Origin: Crambe crambe
Taxonomy: Eukaryota > Porifera > Demospongiae > Poecilosclerida > Crambeidae
Length of the DNA stretch: 64,000 nucleotides
Reading direction: 5' to 3'
NCBI GenBank assembly: GCA_963924555.1
Contig: OZ004588.1
Span: 1,178,001 to 1,242,000, forward strand
Shown here: piece by piece, positions 11,456-23,200 of the stretch
Layout: each line of letters begins with the position of its first letter
Position numbering within the stretch: the first letter of the stretch is position 1
Position numbers and translations under genes: made by a program
Notes under the pieces: generated by a model
What the model saw: the letters and a program-made list of their open reading frames with translations, nothing else
Told to the model about the DNA's origin: nothing
Databases searched by the model: none

Positions 11456-13098
11456 GAATGTGACACTAAGCCCTTTCTGCAATGTTCTAAGGGATGTGCC
11501 AGGGAGCTATATGACTTGCAGTGTTGACCGAGATCTTTTTACTGTATGCAATCTTGCAGACCTGAACTTTACTTTAAGTGCTGAAGATCAAGTAGGTCAT
11601 ACGTACTTTGTACCCTTTCCCTCATGAACATAGAGTGTTAAAATAATAGTTAAGTAGCAACTCATGCATGTGGTTCATATTTCTGTGCAGTACTTTACTT
11701 CTGGATCGAATTTTAATGCTAGCACTGTGAATGTATCTCGAATTGGTGGTTCAGTGCCTTCATATGACTTCTGTCCATTTCATCAACCTCATGCCCTTGT
11801 AAGTTATAAATGCTCCACTCTCTGCCTGGACTGCATGCTCTACTTTAAAAGTCACATACACTGGATCACTGAACTAACATATCTCACTAGCTGTTTCTTT
11901 TGTTGTTGTTGTTTTTGCTTTCAATCTTGTTTATTTACTGTAGGGTCAGAGTCGTTCATGAGACCATGCACTTCTCTATTAAAGGTCACTCTCTACATAT
12001 CCCAATAATTTCTCTTTAATGAGATCATCTCCTCACATTAAACCGACCCTGGTCACAGGTTTTACTCTATATAAGTCTACTTTGATAGCATAATAACTGA
12101 TGCATAATTATGATTATACACATCCACTATCTAGTATGCCTGCTCTTCTGATGGTGTTGAAATTAAATTCTTCAACCAAAGCTATTTGTGTGAATGTGAA
12201 GGAGAGGTGAGTCAGTATAGGACTCAGTAATTACGTACCATCTTTGTCTTCATTATCATACATTGTCATACCTATAGCTGGTGATCAACACTGTCTGGGA
12301 CGATTTTCGCTATCAAGGATCCTTTATCTGCCCATCCTGCAATGATATTTGCTTTGTAAGTTAGTCAAAAGATAGCTACCATGTGATGAAAAATCTCTTG
12401 CTAGCTATACATTGACATGATTGTATAGCCACTTAGCCAGCTATAGCTGATTATCTTTATTTTGCAGGATTCCTTGACTTGAGTAATTGCACCAATTCTA
12501 CCAATAGAGGTACATGTAACTTCGTTTTTGTTGATCCATAATATCATAATGTGCTATGTATCATTTCATCAGCGCCTTGTCCAGGAAAGGTTATGACAAC
12601 ACAGGTACAATTTATCAGTTAAAGAGAAGTAGTATAGCTACTTGTTTATTTCTTCAGAGTCTACATACCACCTCATCTTCAAGTTCAGATAATGGCTTTC
12701 AATCAAACAGGAATACCTTCAACTGTGCTGTCTCCTTCAACTACTGAAGGAGTATCTAGCCAAACATCTTCTTCTTCTTCTTCTTCTTCTTCTTCTTCTT
12801 CTTCTTCTTCTTCTTCTTCTTCTTCTTCTTCTTCTTCTTCTTCTTCTTCTTCTTCTTCTTCTTCTTCTTCTTCTTCTTCTTCTTCTTCTTCTTCTTCTTC
12901 TTCTTCTTCTTCTTCTTCTTCTTCTTCTTCTTCTTCTTCGACCGCTGGAACTGTAACATCTAGCTAGTGTAACAGCATCTCACCCAACATCAACAGGTCG
13001 AGCTTCTCCAACTACTGTACCTCATGACCAATTGGGCTTGGGTATTCCTTTATTTTTATGCCTCAATATAGTCATCATTATTATTATGAGCTAGCTAA
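11456..13098 (+). pseudogene. Truncated protease pseudogene (copy of exons 13-20 of paralogue 1)
   Basis: Recognisable exon copies: 11456-11591 (exon 13), 11691-11798 (14), 12135-12206 (16, one codon shorter), 12278-12355 (17), 12468-12509 (18), about 12573-12603 (19) and 12658-13098 (20). The 5' half with signal peptide and zinc site is absent. Exon 15 is almost wholly deleted: about 14 bases after the acceptor remain, then sequence jumps to intron. Exon 18 has a 5-bp insertion that shifts the frame into TGA. Exon 19 has lost about ten bases. Exon 20 has deletions, a giant TTC tract and a TAG near 12961-12969. It is the left edge of the duplicated block and is not expected to make a protein. 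Confidence 0.88.
12767..12939. repeat. Expanded (TTC)n tract, about 57 units
   Basis: An uninterrupted TTC/GAA triplet array of about 170 bp lies in the pseudogene copy of exon 20. The functional parent has about nine units at 4650-4671 coding for a Ser run. The array can be read as poly-Ser on plus and poly-Lys on minus, but it has no supported coding role. Confidence 0.95.
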
Positions 13099-13218
13099 AA
13101 GGAAAGGGAACTTTATTATCATGATTGATCATTAATCTGTGACTGATACGCGCATGCGCATATGTTCTCGCGCGCGCTGAAACGCTTTAAGCGAGCGTAG
13201 AACGTCGAATTATTAGCT
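13099..13218. promoter_or_regulatory. Promoter of protease gene 3 with NRF-1-like site
   Basis: This near-identical copy of the spacer before gene 2 has GCGCATGCGC at 13150-13159, 60 bp before the ATG, and a CG-alternating run just after it. Confidence 0.55.
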
Positions 13219-16200
13219 ATGGCCTATTCACTTCTGATGATTTCACTATTGGTGGGAGTGTGTTTTTCAGACTTCTTTGTGGTCCATGCTATGAGGTGTA
13301 TGCATGATCCCGACAGAGTAAAGGTAGGGGTTAATGAGATTTTATATACCAGTAGCCAGCTAGCGATAATGTCACTAGCTTATCACAGGAGTTCCCCTAG
13401 ACTATGATGATGTACAACCACGCAGGAAAAGACAGCTTAATACCATCGCACCTTTCCGTATCTCCTTTGTCTACCACAGTAGTGGGGTGTAAGTAGCTGT
13501 CGAATTAACTAATCCACTTTCTAGATTCAGTCATGATTCACACCTGTTCTTATCTTGCAGTACAACCCCACAACAAGAAGCTCGCTTACAGGTAATAATG
13601 CCCGTTGCTTTTGGCCTTTCAAAAAATGTCACTTCAGTTGATTATAATATTCATTAGAGAATCATCCAAGGTGTACAAGGCACTCTACAAAGCTTACTTA
13701 ATGTTAAATCTCCTTTAACTCGTCCTTTACTGCTACAAAGGTATCCAAACTCTCTTTCCCCTATAAACGATTTGATATTGTTATGATTATTATCTTCAGG
13801 GCATGTAGTTTGAATGTTTTTGCAAGCCTGGGTTGCAGGTATGATTGCAATCCTACCACAACCTGTGGTCCCATTCCTTTTCCTGAAGATCACCTACGGG
13901 TTCGTTAATATGTAATTATAGTGAATCCATACACAATTATTAAATTTTGGAGGTTGAAGTATCTCTGAGTCATACGTACGTACAACACAGCTACATACAT
14001 GCAGTTACCAAGGGTTACTATTATATTAAACGCTTAATTAATTAATTTTTAGCTAGTTCAAAGTTCAAACTGAAATTGTTCCTCTTTGAAATATAATTAT
14101 AGAATAACTTGAATAATGAAGGCATGGACCTGTAGCTAATGCCTTGAAGTCATACAAAAATTGAAAAATCGCTAAATTTTGTACCTGCAAATAATAATGT
14201 GCACATGCTGTCATGGCATCAGAAGTTGTCAGCCACTAGAATTGTATGTACCTAAAATGCTTCAGCTACATAGCTACCTATTAAAATGCTCAAAATTCTA
14301 CCCACATTGCTCAAAAATGTTTCAGCACACCCTATACATAGCTAATGCTCCCACAAAAACATTATGAAGGCTTGCATGTTGGACCCATAATCACATCTCT
14401 ATACATGCAGGCTTGCATGTTAGACCCATAATCACATCTCTGTACATGAAGGCTTGCATGTTGGACCCATAATCACATTTCCATACATGAAGGCTTGCAT
14501 GTTAGACCCATAATCACATCTCTATACATGCAGGCTTGTGTTATATGCAGCTCCCCCACCAATCCTGACAGCTGCTACGTAAAAGCAGATCAAAGAGCTG
14601 GTCGTGGCCTTAACAGCACAGACATAGCCATTTACTACACAATACTGAGTAGTGGAGACTGTACAAGAGTAATAGCATACGCTAATGCTTGCCAACTTGA
14701 GGGTCGGTTGGATAGGTAAGGCAGCTGTACTTGTACTCAGTACATATTTAATTTAATTTAAAGAGTCCTTGCACTAAGAGGTACTCAAACATAATTATTT
14801 AACTTTGAGTGCAATTTCTCAATGTAGACATTTGGATTCTTCATTTCATGAATTATTATTATTTTTTTTTTGAATATAAAAATGAAGGCCTGTTACAGGA
14901 TATATTGTCTTCTGCCTCCAAGCATTAAATCGTCTCTCAGACACTAATGTATTTACTGTTGCCATTCATGAAGCAACTCATGTACTGGTAAGTAGCTACT
15001 GCAATTACAATGAGTGCCATGGGATGGAAAGATAATTATTGTCTTAATTACAGTGGACTCCCTCTAATCAGGACCACTGACCACCCCTGTATTCAGGACA
15101 CTTTAAAAGTCACAATGTACACTTTATAATATAAATCCACCCCTGAAATGAGGCCACCCCTCTAATCAGACACTTCTGCTGGCCTCAAAGGTGGCCAGAT
15201 TAGGGGGAATCTACTGTAATTCCACTGTCCAGGTATCAGGGTAAGATATGCTATGCATATCTCTTACAAAGAGTTTCTAAGGCATAGCTTATCACGTATG
15301 TATAAATGACTACTTCTTTTTTATTAAGCTTTTCCTCCCTATGATAATGTAACAGGGATTTAGCAGAATCCTTTACAAATACTATCGAGATGAAAATGGC
15401 AATCCTCGTACTCGGAGGCAGTCTGGAGTTCCGTACGTCAGTAAAAATGATATATAAGTAGCATAGCTAGTTATTTCTCAGAACCATAAAATAATTATAA
15501 CGTATTCACTTTTGAGTAGCTAGTGTGGTATAAAAAATATAGTGAACCATTCTGAAATAAGTTGTTTGATGAAGGACCAGGTGATTTTATAAGTGGCTGT
15601 AAAGTGATAATAGCTACTGCTTTGTCTTCTGCTCTTCATAACCCATAATCATAGCTACGTAACAATGCTATTGGCTAAACCAAAAGATCCTTCTACCCCC
15701 AGAAATTTTAGCTAGCTACTAACTTTTCGCATACATAATATAGAGTGGGCTCTACAAACACCACGATTCGCACTGTGCAATACTCAGACTGGTTGACTAG
15801 GCATGGCCGAGTTTCCCGCTCTGTTGCTATGGTGGTAACACCAAATGTCATAGTAAGTTTATCATGTAGATTAGTCATAGTTGTGAGCGAATCGAGCCAC
15901 TATGGGGTTGGGGCTACCATATAGCTACACCAGTGAGGAAAAAAACTATTCCGTGGAATGAAAAAAAAAAAGATGTAGGGATGAACATTGCTCAAAAAAG
16001 TAAGTAGGGGAAAGGGATCAATCTTTATTCTGTATATCCAGCCGACAATCCCTGGGTAGCTTCAAATTATAGTGCAGTCGTGTGTATAAACATGACTTAA
16101 TTGATGGTATCCGGGTCGGATCCGGGTTAGAACCCCCGTGTAAACAGGGCTTTATATGATATGTTTCATATGTTCCTCCAAATCTGTCGGATAAGGTGAC

Positions 16201-19051
16201 ATTAATGATTAAAACTTCGCTCACCACAATCCTAATTCCATCAAGATGTATTTTCTTCCTTCCATGTACATACATACATATTACAGAGACAAGCCTCTAT
16301 TCAGTATGGCTGTGCTATTGATTCTATCATGGGAGTGGAGCTAGAAAATAATGGTGTAATAGGAACAGCAGGCTCTCACTGGGAAGCAAGAGTCCTTGGA
16401 GTAATAATTTCAAATAGCTAGTTTTGTTATAGCTATGTAACTATATGCCACAACAGGCACAGGAAGCTATTCTATTAGAGACCACCTCCATATAAAAGGC
16501 CATGTGCCAGGCTCATAAGTGGTCATACAGCAGTAGGTAGGTTGTATATTGAACCTATAGCCAGCTGGTGTCTGAAATTTCCAGAGAGAGAGAGAGTAAT
16601 GTTTAGTTGATGGATGAGTATCTGTTCTCATTAGTAGCTAGCTAGTTACCTGCAATTTTTTTCAATATAGCTAACTACATGTAGATCTCTTACATATGTT
16701 TATATGTAGAATGAATACATGACTGGACGAACGTCTTTCAATTCTCCTGTGTCCAGGATCACTCTGGGTCTCTTGCATGATACGGGGTGTGTTGGTGTAT
16801 GCTAACAGATTAATCTTAGCTATAATGCATACACGTACAGGTGGTATGTGCCGAATTATGAACGTGCTGAAGCCCTTGCCTGGGGACAAGGAGCAGGGTG
16901 TCGCTTTCTACATGGGAGCTGCTTGGAACACATCAACAGTCAAATAAGCAGGTGTGTGTGGTGTTATTGTGGACTGTATAGTCTTCATAGACCCACTCTA
17001 TAATTTAAGGAGAGTGACACTAAACCCTTTCTGCAATGTTCTAAATGATGTGGCAGGAGGGGGTTATAAGTATTGCACTGTGGACAGAGATAAATCAGCA
17101 TTCTGTAATCTAGCACAACTAACAAGTACTTTACCTACTAACCTCCAAGTAAGTCATGCATCATGCTTAGCTAAGTAGCCACCAACCAGTCTTATCAGAC
17201 CACCCTGAAAAGAGACTACCTCTCTCTTACAGCCACTCTGCATGTCTCAATAGCACCTAGCTCCCTTTCAGAGGACCATCTCCCTTAAGATACACCTGTA
17301 GATGGTGTACATGTATTATGGCTGTTAGAACTATAACTGCATTAGCTATAGCTAATCGAAATCATAATGTATTAGTATTTCACTTCTGGAGCGAATTTCA
17401 ATCCCAGCACTGTGGACTTGTCTAGAGTTGGTGGCTCAGCAGAAGTATTTGATCACTGCCCATTTCACGAACCTGATTCCCACGTAAGTTCTGGTCCTAC
17501 TGTTTATTTGTTTGTTTATTTGTTTGTTTGTTTGTTTGTTTGTTTGTTTATGTTCATGTTATAAATCATTAGGCCAGGAGTTGTTCTGATAGTGGGAATC
17601 AGCCATCTGATAATGTCTTAGGGGAAACATTTGGTGCTGGATCCAGATGCTTTGGGATTGGTCTAAGATGGAACAGGACTGATAGTAATGGTCGAAGAGT
17701 GTCTACAGTAGGCAGAAATGTTGGATGTTATCAGGTTACAGTAAAACCTGTAGTTAATCAGACCATCCTGTAATGAGACCACTATTAAGGCCACCCTACC
17801 ATATCCTACTTTAGAAGAGAGTGCCAGCTCATACATAACTATAATTATGAGGTCACTCGTTCAGCATTTCATCTTTAGCTGCTAATTATGTGACAGTCCT
17901 AACTTCCAAGTAGAGAATCAAATATTACATGCATGAATTCACCATAACTCACAACTGGTCTGGAAATTTGGTGTAGAGATAGTCTAATTATTATACTAGA
18001 AAGCATGACAGAAAATTGGTCATCAAATAGCAATAAAAATATTCTATTCCTTGGGATCTGGGACTGGTTTATTTATGCATAGCTAATAACTATCGTGATT
18101 ATACACTTCCATTCTCTAGTATGCCTGCTCTTCTGATGGTGTTGAAATCAAGTTCTTCAACCAAAGATATTTGTGTGCATGTGAAGGTGAAAAGGTGAGT
18201 CAGTCAGTCAGTCAGTCAGTTATTACCATTTTTGTCTTCATGCATTTATCACTGATTGATCGTCACACCTACGTAGATGGTGATTGACGCTGTCTGGGAC
18301 AATTTTCGCTATCAAGGATCCTTTATTTGTCCATCCTGCAATGATATTTGCTTTGTAAGTTATAGAGCTATAAAGCCAGCTAGAATGGGCTGGCTATATG
18401 CATTGATGGAAGGTACGTACACGTATTATGTATAACCATTGTCATCTAGCTGCTATAAGAATATGTAGGTCATAATAATTATATTCTTTTGCAGGATTCC
18501 TTGAGTAACTGTACCAATTCTACCAACAGAAGTAATCATTATTTATGCATGTATCTTGTGATATTGTATCATTATATTCTATATTATTATTTTCATCAGC
18601 TCCTTGTCCAGAAAAGGTCACTTTGAAGTATATTACAGGTAGCTACATTTCATCCATCACATAATCATAATTATACATTTTTTCCCCATCAGAGTCTTCA
18701 ACCCCATTGCCTCAACCTCCAAGTACCGTCTTACCTCGATCTCCATTGTCTTCAGCTCCCCAAGTTTCTACTTCAACTAGTAGAACGGTACCTCCACAGT
18801 CAACAGATTATCCTTCAAGAACTGTAACGGCATCTCGCCAAGCATCTTCTCCAACTACCTTAAAAGTATCTAACCAAACTTCTTCCTCAACAGTAAGTAC
18901 TGTTCCAATTACTTCTCATCAAAATTCCACAACTGGAACTGATCGAGTTTCTATAGGAAATAATGTGGGGATAACATCTGGAACACCAACTCGCTACAAA
19001 TTGGGATTATTTATGTGCAGCAATATTGTCCTACTAGCTATTATGGGCTAA
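13219..19051 (+). CDS. Leishmanolysin-like (M8) zinc metalloprotease, GPI-type tail, paralogue 3
   Basis: Twenty exons: 13219-13323, 13379-13488, 13561-13591, 13658-13740, 13800-13899, 14534-14715, 14888-14987, 15356-15432, 15744-15852, 16287-16400, 16710-16786, 16841-16951, 17010-17148, 17376-17483, 17573-17734, 18120-18194, 18277-18354, 18495-18531, 18600-18638, 18693-19051. The coding length is 2196 nt (731 residues). Exon 1 encodes the same peptide as gene 2. A furin-type RRKR is at 50-53, HEATH at 231-235 and the third ligand His330. The stalk exon is longer than in gene 2, with extra Ser/Thr/Pro segments, and ends in a hydrophobic tail suited to GPI attachment. It is a recent tandem copy of gene 2, so the catalytic parts are almost unchanged while the stalk differs in length. 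Confidence 0.9.
14364..14533. repeat. Four 41-bp repeats, one a decoy splice acceptor, before exon 6
   Basis: Units start at about 14369, 14410, 14451 and 14492, and the array ends at the true acceptor (cag at 14533). The unit at 14410 is preceded by TACATGCAG and starts GCTTGC, almost the same as the true site TACATGCAG/GCTTGTG. Splicing there would read Ala-Cys-Met-Leu-Asp-Pro-stop. Confidence 0.8.
15049..15218. mobile_element. MITE-like inverted-repeat element in intron 7 (copy of 6652-6789)
   Basis: The ends are TACAGTGGACTCCCTCTAAT and the complementary ATTAGGGGGAATCTACTGTA. Its interior has diverged and been rearranged relative to the copy in gene 2. Confidence 0.7.
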
Positions 19052-20260
19052 ACTAAAAGGAAAGAAACAAATTTCGAATTCCTTTTAGTTATTATATCAT
19101 TATTGCACCAGGTATGGATGAATTATGTATAAGAAGCACACTAAAATCAAGAAGAGTTATAGCTGTACAATTTTATGAGGTGGAAGGGTCATCAAAGAAC
19201 TATAGCTAGCTAGTGAACTCCTACTGAAACCAGCTATATGTATACCAGATGCAGACAATGAAAACCTATTTTACACCTTCAACAAAATGGCATCCTTTGC
19301 TGCTAGCTAAATATGGAAAACCTGCCTGTGTTATATTAATGGTCATTGCCCCAAAATACAGATGGCTAGTAAGTACTGGAAAAGAATATTAAAATTAATT
19401 TCATTGAATGATGTAGAAATGAAAAAATGAACTTATAGTCAAAAAGATATAGAAATGAGGAGTGAGATTACAGAAAGATTCTGCCTGGTTCTCTGTCACT
19501 AAAGCTAAAGGTTTAGGATGACTTTGTGTTGCAGCTGAAGATGGCATTGCTGTCAAAGGAGTTGGTGAAATTGTAGGCCACGGTGAAGGCCAAGTTTCAG
19601 AGGATAAAGACCTAGGCCTGGTTGCCAGCATTGTTGTTGAAGGAGTTGGTGAAATTGTAGGCCACAGTGAAGGCCAAATTTCAGAGGATAAAGATCTAGG
19701 CCTGGTTGCTGTTGAAGGAGTTGATGAAATTGTAGGCCACAGTGAAGGCCAAATTTCAGAGGATAAAGGCCTTGGCCTGGTTGCCGGCATTGCTGTTGAA
19801 GGAGTTGGTGAAATTGTAGGCCACAGTGAAGGCCAAATTTCAGAGGATAAAGGCCTAGGCCTGGTTGCAGCTGATGGTGGAATGGAGATAGCTATGTAAT
19901 TGTCAAATCAAACAGATAATCACCATGGAGTTAACAACAGCCTGATGTTAATTTTTTCTCAGTAGTTACATATAGAGTGGTCATGCCATTATAAATAACA
20001 TTATTTAGATAATAGGTACTAAAAAGGTTAATTAAAACAGGCATTAATTAAGACCTGGCTCATATTAAGAGGATAGGCGGTGTTTATTTAACTAGTGGAA
20101 TTGGAACAGTTGAATGCCGGTGAAGTTATTCTTGGAAATTAACTCTCTGAAAGTTGCTCATGATTCATATACTAATATCTATAGCTATTCAGTCAGTTAT
20201 TATGAGCATTCCTCCATTCTGCTACTATAAAAGACTGATTTGATAGGATTCTCTGTACAA
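19052..20260. other. Intergenic block between convergent protease genes 3 and 4
   Basis: It holds the second copy of the gene fragments (19219-19380 and 19535-19899) and then AT-rich sequence with no supported gene from 19912 to 20260. No Ser/Thr-rich or hydrophobic exon was found on the minus strand here to complete the inverted protease gene. Confidence 0.6.
19535..19899 (+). pseudogene. Coding-like 84/75-bp tandem repeats (28/25-residue units)
   Basis: After a plausible acceptor (TTTGTGTTGCAG) a frame stays open through four repeat units to TAA at 19897-19899. Units start at 19561, 19645, 19720 and 19804, so the periods are 84, 75 and 84 bp, all multiples of three. Each unit encodes GVGEIVGHSEGQISEDK plus a short linker such as GLGLVAGIAVE. 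The duplicate at 11290-11424 has a single unit. Length changes by whole codons and synonymous-looking differences suggest coding ancestry. The opposite strand is also open, so this is not proof. No family recognised. The upstream exon-like fragment does not join in frame. Confidence 0.45.
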
Positions 20261-23200
20261 CTATATGTATATCACTAGTATACCTGTTGTAGTATGTGTA
20301 ATAGTGACTTGTCCTGGACAAGGAGGAGCTGCATGATAATAGAGTACGTAATTAAAGCTATAATGGCATGGCATACATACGTACCTCTATTGGAAGAATT
20401 AGTACAATTAGCCAAAGAATCCTGAAAAAAAAAAGCATATCAAAGTTTGCAATAGTACAACTTTTTTCATTCAATAATAGGTAGCTATATAGTCAAGACA
20501 CTCTTCTAGCTAGGAAGACATGCACTACCAATTATAATAATAAATTACTACCTATGTTATTATGAGATGCATTTCCAGTATAACAGCAAAAATTTGTTAA
20601 TTTGACATAAAATAGAAAATGATGCATCATAATAATCATAATATCTGACAAAACTGTTTTACTGATGTAGCTATAACTGTTATTAACTTACAAAGCAAAT
20701 ATCGTTACAGGATGGACAAATAAATGAACCTTGATAGTGATAATTATTCACCATAATGTCGATCACCAGCTATGATGATGGGATGATGTCATGAAGATGA
20801 AAATTTTCGTTGTCTGACTCACCTCTTCACCTTCACAGGCACACAAAAAGCCTTGATTGAAGAGCTTTATTTCAACACCATTAGAATTACAGGCATACTA
20901 GGGAGTAAAAATTGGAGCATGAAAATTAATACGATTGAGTGCTTGGGAAAAGGAGCAGGTTGTTGCTTTCTGCATAGGAGCTGTTTGGAACGTATCACCA
21001 ATCAATGTGTGTGTTATTGTGGGCACCCACTCACTGCATGCAGTCCTCTATAGCTCACTGTAATTAAATCTAAGGAGAGTGACACTAACAGGTAACAGTT
21101 ATGTTCAAGATAAGATTCTTGACTGGGTCTGGTCTATTCTGATCTTGTAGAGCTATTATTCTTTAATGGGTTCACCTGATAACACCCAACACCTCTGTCC
21201 ACAGACATTCTTTGACCATTGCTATCAATCCTGTTCCATCCCCTTCCATGTTCAAAGCATCTAGATCCAGTACTGTATGTTTCTCCTCTGATGTTATTGG
21301 AAGATGACGGTTGATTCCCATTATTGGAACAACTCCTGGACTTAATAAATCCAACGAATAAACAGACAAATAAACAACAAAACAAATTAATGTACATGTA
21401 GTCTGCCCAGTGACGAGTAACAAATTTTACAACCAGATAGCTAGCTATAATAGAACTTACATTGGAAGAAGGTTGGTGAAATGGGCAGCGGTCGAATACT
21501 TCCACCGAACCTCCAACTCTAGATAGGTCCACAGTGCTGGCATTAAAATTTGCCCCAGAAGTGAAATACTTTATAATAAAGATTAGTTATTATAATGGCT
21601 ACATCAGGATTGTTATTGCATACTCTAATACACGTAATTATTACAACCAAATTGAATAATAATAGCTAGCTATACTTAATTACAAGTAGCTAGCTATGTA
21701 GCTGTGTTGGTATAGGGTTCCATTTTATTCAGTCATAATGTGACTTCATCTTATACAGAATGTTCTGAATAATATTATAGCCTTATGGAGTCTCCTATAT
21801 ATTATATCGGAGTCTCCTATATATTATATCGGAGTCTCCTATATATTATATAGGAGTCTCCTATATATTATATAGGAGTCTCCTATTTATTCTTAAGAAG
21901 AGTCAATCATATCAGAATGTCCTAGGAGCCTCTTATATTAGTATTTGAAGGTAGCTGCACCAGTGTGGCATTTTGACCCATTTGGCACCCCATATAGCCT
22001 TATACGTAGGAGTTGAACTAAGGATAATACTCCAGAATAGCTACAGATACATGGATGAGAATAGATGCTATTATTAATGCTAAACTCTCTATCCATACTT
22101 TAAGAGCAGGTGCTACAAAACAAAGCTTAAAGGCACTGTGAATGACTTACTTGGAGTTTAGTAGATAAAGTACTGCCTAGTAGTGCTAGATTACAGGTTG
22201 CTGCAAGATCTCTGTCAACAGTGCAAGTCTTATAGCTCCCTGGCACACCTCTTAGAACGTTGCAGAAAGGGTTTAGTGTCACTCTCCTTAAGATTTAATT
22301 ACAGTGAGCTATAAAAGACTGCATGCAGTGAGTGGGTGCCCACACACCTGCTTATTTGATTGGTGATGTGTTCCAAACAGCTCCCATGCAGAAAGCGACA
22401 GCCTGCTCCTTTTCCCCAGGCAAGGGCTCCAGCACGTTCATAATTTGGCACGTACCACCTATAGATGTATATACAATGTTGATAATAGCTAGCATCATAA
22501 AATTAATATCTGGCTATTAGACTTTAATTAGAGAAGTATTGTATCCTGATTACATGTATGTAGATAGGAGTCCATTTATTGAAGGATCTTTATAGCACCT
22601 ACCCTGTATCATGCAAGAGACCCAGAGTAATCCTAGACACAGGATGGTTGAAGGTGACTTCTCCAGTCATATATTCATTCTGTATGATTACATTATGTAT
22701 GACCATAGCTATGGTGTGAAATCTTTGTGTGGGTAAAGCAGATTCCTATCTGGGCCAGCAAAAATTGCTGGTGCATGGAGCGGTTTTAATAGAGCTGAAA
22801 AGACAGGCCTAATAATGTGTGTTCTCCAAGTGGTAGGTGAGAAAGGACCATCCATCCCACATGTAGGCTCATGTAGCCCACATGTAGGCTGCATGCTTCA
22901 CTAAGGCTATATTAGCTTTAGTCATTACTCCAAGGACTCTTGATTCCCAGTGAGAGCCTGCCGTTGCCTCACCACGGTTATTCTCGAGCTCTACTCCCGT
23001 GATAGAGTCAATAGCACAACCAAACTGGAGAGAGGCTTGTCTCTGTAATATGCATGGAAGGATCTTGATGAAACATTCAAACAATCGTGATACACATTAT
23101 TATGACAGATGGACATGATAAACTTACTATGACATTTGGTGTTACCATCATAGTGACGGAGTGGGAGACTCGGCCGTGCCTAGTCAACCAGTCTGAGTAT

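Noticed and set aside
12756-12959. Open frames of poly-Ser (plus) and poly-Lys (minus)
   Set aside because: They are translations of a TTC/GAA microsatellite inside a pseudogene with frameshift and stop codons on either side.
14364-14533. CRISPR-like array (41-bp repeats)
   Set aside because: Units are contiguous without unique spacers, in a eukaryotic intron, and imitate the neighbouring splice acceptor.
19401-19790. 129-codon minus-strand frame rich in Pro/Ser/Trp
   Set aside because: It lies on the opposite strand of the 84-bp repeat. The plus frame has a clean acceptor and stop and a more protein-like composition. Neither is proven, and the plus frame is favoured.
21134-21532. Single 132-codon minus-strand ORF across two protease exons
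   Set aside because: The frame reads through an intron bounded by GTAAGT and TTATTAAG. The spliced model matches all paralogues.
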